64,000 bases of DNA. Origin: Kordia zhangzhouensis. GTDB lineage: Bacteria > Bacteroidota > Bacteroidia > Flavobacteriales > Flavobacteriaceae. The stretch covers positions 124,001-188,000 of the forward strand of contig NZ_LBMH01000006.1 in assembly GCF_001005305.1 (NCBI RefSeq), in the 5' to 3' direction. Below the pieces are notes generated by a model. The model had not been told where the DNA came from. It worked only from the letters and a program-made list of their open reading frames with translations, and made no database searches. This document shows positions 60,452 through 64,000 of the stretch, in pieces (within the stretch, counting starts at the first letter, position 1; the number at the start of each line of letters is the position of its first letter). The translations under genes and the position numbers were made by a program.

Positions 60452-61369
60452 TTACGCTTCTCGTATGAGTGGCATTGTACTACAACGCAATAAGCCTTCT
60501 TGTTTTGCAATTTCAGCGTAAGGTACTTTTTCTACCGTAAATCCATTTGCTTCCAACCACGTATTTAAACGAGTAAAGTTTTGTTCTGAGATGACCACTT
60601 TAGGAGAAATAGAAAAAATATTGCTGTTCATATTATACATTTCTTCTTTTGTGATTTCAAAAATGTTTTCTTCTCCAAAGAAGTTCACCAACCATTGATA
60701 TTCTTCTTCTATAAGAAACCCATTTTTGTGTAGTATTGCTTTATTTTTTCCTATTGGTTGAAAGCAACAATCTAAGTGCAATGCATTTTCTTTAGGATCG
60801 GTATTGGATTTGCGAAGTTCGAATGATTTGACAGTTTTTTCTGGAAATAGTTCTTGCAATACAATTACGGCATCCATATTAGTACGTGCCGTTATGTAAT
60901 CTGAATAATCTTCTCCAGAATAGGTTCCTACAAAGATATAATCGCCCCAAGGCATTACATCGCCACCTTCTACATGCACTTCTTCGGGAAGAGTTATGAT
61001 GTGAGCTGGATCAATTTGATCTATTACATGCTGAATGGCTTCTATTTCGCGAGCACGATCGGGTAGTATGTTAGATTTGATGAATTTATCTTCAATCACA
61101 AAAGCAATATCTCTAGAAAATATTTGATTGTATTCTTCTATAACTTTTGGACGAAATACTTGAACGCCATATTTTTCAAAGACTTTCGCTACAGCTTCCA
61201 TTTCAGGAATCATATCTTTTTCAAGAGGATAGGTTCCTGCCAAAACATGTTGTTTGGATTTGGGATCGTAACAGTCTTCAGCCTTAGGAGTTGGCCCGCA
61301 ACTTTCAGCTGTTCCTAATACTACTGCTTTTAGTTTTGAAGTTTCATCGTTTACGTGTAGTGCTAACAT
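60452..61369 (-). CDS. DDAH/amidinotransferase-family guanidino-group enzyme
   Basis: A 305-aa member of the arginine deiminase fold, distinct from CtlX. Motifs are FSRDIAFVIEDKF, VEGGDVMPWGDYIFVGTYSG, the catalytic-His region LHLDCCFQPIG and the terminal catalytic Cys in GLLRCSTMPLIRE (about residue 298). This outline fits dimethylarginine dimethylaminohydrolase or amidinotransferase-like enzymes. The substrate could be arginine, methylarginine or another guanidine. The outer-membrane-like gene follows after 38 nt, so the two are probably cotranscribed, and ctlX lies beyond it. Confidence 0.87.
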   Translation of the reverse strand: MLALHVNDETSKLKAVVLGTAESCGPTPKAEDCYDPKSKQHVLAGTYPLEKDMIPEMEAVAKVFEKYGVQVFRPKVIEEYNQIFSRDIAFVIEDKFIKSNILPDRAREIEAIQHVIDQIDPAHIITLPEEVHVEGGDVMPWGDYIFVGTYSGEDYSDYITARTNMDAVIVLQELFPEKTVKSFELRKSNTDPKENALHLDCCFQPIGKNKAILHKNGFLIEEEYQWLVNFFGEENIFEITKEEMYNMNSNIFSISPKVVISEQNFTRLNTWLEANGFTVEKVPYAEIAKQEGLLRCSTMPLIREA

Positions 61370-61387
61370 ACGTATTTGGTATATAGT

Positions 61388-61424
61388 AAAAAAGCTTCAC
61401 AGGTATGAAACCTATGAAGCTTTT
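61388..61424 (-). terminator. Terminator of citrate synthase
   Basis: On the minus strand AAAAGCTTCATAGGT (61424-61410) pairs with ACCTGTGAAGCTTTT (61404-61390), 15 bp with one G-U, then a T run. Confidence 0.88.
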
Positions 61425-61441
61425 ATGTATTGTTTTTAAAA

Positions 61442-62731
61442 TTATCTATCAGCGATATTTTTGAATTCTCTATGGTTTTCTCCAATGTATACTTGACGCG
61501 GACGACCAATTGGCTCTTTGCGCAAACGCATTTCTCTCCATTGTGCTATCCATCCTGGCAATCGACCAAGCGCAAACATTACAGTAAACATTTCTGTTGG
61601 AATTCCCATAGCTCTGTAGATGATTCCTGAATAGAAATCAACGTTTGGATAAAGTTTTCTATCTACAAAATAAGAATCTTCCAAGGCTTCTTTTTCTAAT
61701 CCCTTAGCAATATCTAGAATTGGATCTTCCACTCCTAAGTCTCCCAATACTTCATCAGCAGCTTTTTTGATAATTGTAGCTCTTGGATCAAAGTTTTTAT
61801 ACACTCTATGCCCAAATCCCATCAAACGGAACGGATCATCTTTGTCTTTAGCTTTAGCCATGTACTTTTTCGTGTCGCCACCATCTTCCTTGATTGCTTC
61901 TAACATTTCCAATACAGCTTGATTTGCTCCTCCATGCAATGGTCCCCACAATGCAGAGATTCCTGCAGCTAATGACGCAAATAAACCTGCGTGAGACGAA
62001 CCTACAATACGAACTGTAGATGTAGAACAGTTTTGCTCGTGGTCGGCATGTAGAATTAATAACTTATCTAAAGCATTAACGATGATTGGATTTAATTTAT
62101 ACTCTTCATTAGGTTGCTTGAACATCATTTTTAAAACGTTTTCAACATAGCCTAAAGAAGAATCACCATAATCTAACGGAAGTCCTCGTTTTTTTCGCAT
62201 TGTCCACGCAACTAACACTGGGAATTTTCCTAGTATTTTTACGATTGCTTTGTACATATCTTCTTCAGAATCAACATTTACAGAAGAAGGATTGAATGCT
62301 GTCAATGCGTTTGTTAATGATGCTAACACACCCATAGGATGTGCACTTTTAGGGAACGCATCTAATATTTTCTTTACATCGTCATCAACTACAGATTGTG
62401 CTTTTATGTCTTTATAAAACTTAGTTAGTTGCTCACTTGTTGGCAATTCACCAAAAATTAATAGATACGCAACTTCCAAAAAGTCTGCTTTTTCTGCTAG
62501 AGCTTCAATGGCATATCCTCTGTATCGAAGTATTCCTTTTTCACCATTTAAAAACGTAATAGCACTTTCACAAGAACCTGTGTTTTTGTACCCTGGATCA
62601 ATAGTAATAATTCCACCTGTAGATCCTCTTAAACTTTTGATATCAATGGCAGTTTCATTTTCTGTTCCATGGATTAGAGGGAACTCATATTTCTCACCTT
62701 TGATTTCTAACGTAGCTATATTATCTGACAT
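61442..62731 (-). CDS. gltA: Citrate synthase
   Basis: A 429-aa type II citrate synthase that condenses acetyl-CoA and oxaloacetate. The catalytic histidines lie in ADHEQNCSTSTVRIVGSS and GPLHGGANQAVLEML, and the catalytic Asp region is FGHRVYKNFDPRA. The N-terminal lid has ITIDPGYKNTGSCESAITF. The C-terminus ends PRQVYIGENHREF. Normal family length, in one frame. It is monocistronic with its own terminator, and a 21-bp palindrome lies 72 bp upstream. It may act with the isocitrate dehydrogenase encoded at 36-37 kb. Confidence 0.97.
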   Translation of the reverse strand: MSDNIATLEIKGEKYEFPLIHGTENETAIDIKSLRGSTGGIITIDPGYKNTGSCESAITFLNGEKGILRYRGYAIEALAEKADFLEVAYLLIFGELPTSEQLTKFYKDIKAQSVVDDDVKKILDAFPKSAHPMGVLASLTNALTAFNPSSVNVDSEEDMYKAIVKILGKFPVLVAWTMRKKRGLPLDYGDSSLGYVENVLKMMFKQPNEEYKLNPIIVNALDKLLILHADHEQNCSTSTVRIVGSSHAGLFASLAAGISALWGPLHGGANQAVLEMLEAIKEDGGDTKKYMAKAKDKDDPFRLMGFGHRVYKNFDPRATIIKKAADEVLGDLGVEDPILDIAKGLEKEALEDSYFVDRKLYPNVDFYSGIIYRAMGIPTEMFTVMFALGRLPGWIAQWREMRLRKEPIGRPRQVYIGENHREFKNIADR

Positions 62732-62802
62732 ATTTATGTTTGAATTAATGTAATTTTAGAAAGTATGCGAATTTACTAAATATCGCGCTAATTATAAAGT
62801 TT

Positions 62803-62823
62803 ATAACCAAATGATTTGGTTAT
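62803..62823 (-). promoter_or_regulatory. 21-bp palindrome upstream of gltA
   Basis: ATAACCAAA (62803-62811) and TTTGGTTAT (62815-62823) are exact inverted copies around TGA. The spacing of half-sites fits a dimeric repressor or activator. No second copy was seen in the window. Confidence 0.5.
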
Positions 62824-62959
62824 TGTATTATTAATAAAATTGATTTAATCCATAAACAATAATTAACGATTTCTCATTTCTAATAAACGAATAGACTACA
62901 CCCCTTTTTTGTAGCAGTACAAAGGTCTTTTTTCTTTATAGCTGAATGTTTTTATTTCC

Positions 62960-63484
62960 TTACATCGCTGTGTATTCAACTACAGTAGGTTGTGGTAAAA
63001 ATAACTCTATTAAGAATACTAAACTATCTCTAGAAATGATTGTTATAGAGATCAGAATTGTAGCCAATAGAATAGCAACCGCCAAATTATTTTTCTTTAA
63101 CTCTCCTACTTCGTCAACGTGTTTTGTTAATGATTTTGCTAGCATAAAAGAACTAAAGTGAATTACACCTGCCAATAAAAATCCAACGAATAGTGATAAA
63201 GAAGAGTATTTAAGAATTTCCATGAACAGGTTTTCTTTTGCATGAATTTTAAGCATCTCTATAGCACTAATAATGGAAGGAATAATTCCACTTAGTAAGT
63301 AGCCTGTACTAAAAATAATCCCCGAAAAGAAGATGCTCAAGGCTAAGTTGGAATCATTTAGGTTTTCTTCTTTAAGTTTAAATATTCGAATTAATATTTT
63401 ATAAGAGATAAAGAAGATTACTATTGCCAAAATGATGGAAAGTATCATTTGACTTAACGCTAAATAGAATAGATCGGTTCTCAT
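62960..63484 (-). CDS. DUF350-family membrane protein
   Basis: A 174-aa integral membrane protein with four predicted helices at about residues 12-34, 50-70, 88-112 and 136-158. The sequence alternates hydrophobic stretches with short charged turns. The general shape fits DUF350, small membrane proteins of unknown function. Its start is 12 bp from the stop of the partial gene on the same strand, so the two form an operon. No catalytic motif seen. Confidence 0.7.
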   Translation of the reverse strand: MRTDLFYLALSQMILSIILAIVIFFISYKILIRIFKLKEENLNDSNLALSIFFSGIIFSTGYLLSGIIPSIISAIEMLKIHAKENLFMEILKYSSLSLFVGFLLAGVIHFSSFMLAKSLTKHVDEVGELKKNNLAVAILLATILISITIISRDSLVFLIELFLPQPTVVEYTAM

Positions 63485-63496
63485 GTCTTTGTTTTT

Positions 63497-64000
63497 TTAG
63501 TTGACTAATACGAAGTTCCAATAGCTCAATGTAGATACATTGTTAGGCAGGTATCCTATCGGACATCCTGTTGCTGTTGTTTCTACAAAGTAGTATTTTT
63601 TTCGATTGTAAGTTTTATATTTTCCTCGTGCGTGCACATTAATCCCTAATACAGAGTGTTTGTATTGATCACTGTTCAGAATAGCCACCTCATAGTTGAA
63701 TTTTGCCAACAAGACAAATAGCAATACTGTACGTGAATCACAGTCGCCTTTAAGATTGGCACTGAATTCTACCGGAGCAAAGATTCCTAAGCGCACATTT
63801 CCAACACATGGATAATCTTCAGTTCCGTCACATGGTGTCGATTTGATATAGTTGTACTGAATATTTTGAATACTCGTAATAATGAACTCAGCAAATTTTG
63901 TACGATTCATTTTTCTTTGTTTTTGAATCTTACTAAATTCAGTATATAGATGCTCTAATAATGGCTGATCATGATCTGCCATGTGTTTATAGAATTGTCC
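63497..64000 (-). CDS. Transglutaminase-like protein, C-terminal part (5' end outside window)
   Basis: The visible 167 residues are the C-terminal part of a longer protein: the frame runs open past the window end (GQFYKH precedes the Met at 63982). A transglutaminase-like core is suggested by Cys in GDCDSRT, His in YKHSVLGI and an acidic VETTATG segment, in the order Cys-His-Glu/Asp. An upstream helix with FIITSIQNIQYNYI fits the same fold. The protein may be a peptidase or a crosslinking enzyme, and the role is unknown. It precedes the DUF350 gene by 12 bp. Confidence 0.65.
   Translation of the reverse strand, partial: GQFYKHMADHDQPLLEHLYTEFSKIQKQRKMNRTKFAEFIITSIQNIQYNYIKSTPCDGTEDYPCVGNVRLGIFAPVEFSANLKGDCDSRTVLLFVLLAKFNYEVAILNSDQYKHSVLGINVHARGKYKTYNRKKYYFVETTATGCPIGYLPNNVSTLSYWNFVLVN

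Noticed and set aside
1-64000. CRISPR array, tRNA or rRNA gene, prophage or insertion sequence
   Set aside because: No repeat-spacer arrays, cloverleaf-like sequences, transposase motifs or phage structural genes were found on reading both strands.

Overview
The window reads as a chromosomal segment of a low-GC marine-type Bacteroidota, most likely a Flavobacteriaceae member. A Kordia-like genus is a guess from the gene style. Evidence for the group: secreted proteins end in type IX secretion (T9SS) sorting domains, several starts are preceded by the Bacteroidota -7 box TAnnTTTG, LytS-type propeller histidine kinases sit beside LytTR regulators, and there is an ECF sigma / FecR / TonB-receptor module. 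I see no tRNA, rRNA, CRISPR array, IS element or prophage.

Layout. 1-1.5 kb: 3' part of a GH3 beta-glucosidase. 1.8-7.6 kb: a tightly overlapping DNA-repair operon (exonuclease, ATP-dependent ligase, Lhr-like helicase, metallophosphoesterase). 7.9-9.5 kb: four small double-glycine-leader peptides, followed by an M57 metalloprotease lipoprotein. 12-20 kb: CBS-domain PLP synthase, LolE-like permease, NamZ-type muramidase, a glycosyltransferase / GDPD / fatty-acid-hydroxylase operon and a YkgJ protein. 20.5-21.9 kb: two more leader peptides around a methyltransferase. 22-29 kb: secreted T9SS serine protease, HerA-like ATPase, cupin, CBM-like protein. 29.4-35.2 kb: a small ORF followed by a strongly structured RNA, a lipoprotein, and a propeller kinase / LytTR pair. 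36-41 kb: isocitrate dehydrogenase, SRPBCC protein, folD, a decayed four-helix-bundle pseudogene, ffh. 41-48 kb: second propeller kinase / LytTR operon and a T9SS beta-helix protein. 48-54 kb: LamG lipoprotein diverging from sigma/FecR/TonB receptor. 54-64 kb: argS with a large insertion, Rrf2 regulator, secreted protein, two guanidino-group enzymes, citrate synthase, DUF350 protein and a partial transglutaminase-like protein.

Six orphan GG-leader peptides of two leader families lie within 14 kb, with no modification enzyme or exporter in the window. Two of them share the same TACGG-N5-CCGTA palindrome 50-57 bp upstream. Two exact 12-bp direct repeats with a 21-bp period, and a third imperfect one, lie about 30 bp upstream of -7-like boxes near the LytTR genes, and look like LytTR operators.

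The observations I consider most worth following are the AT-rich insertion of about 110 residues inside ArgRS (55.17-55.52 kb), the RiPP-like peptides with their shared operator, the multi-helix RNA at 29.79-29.92 kb, and the 21-bp-period repeats.
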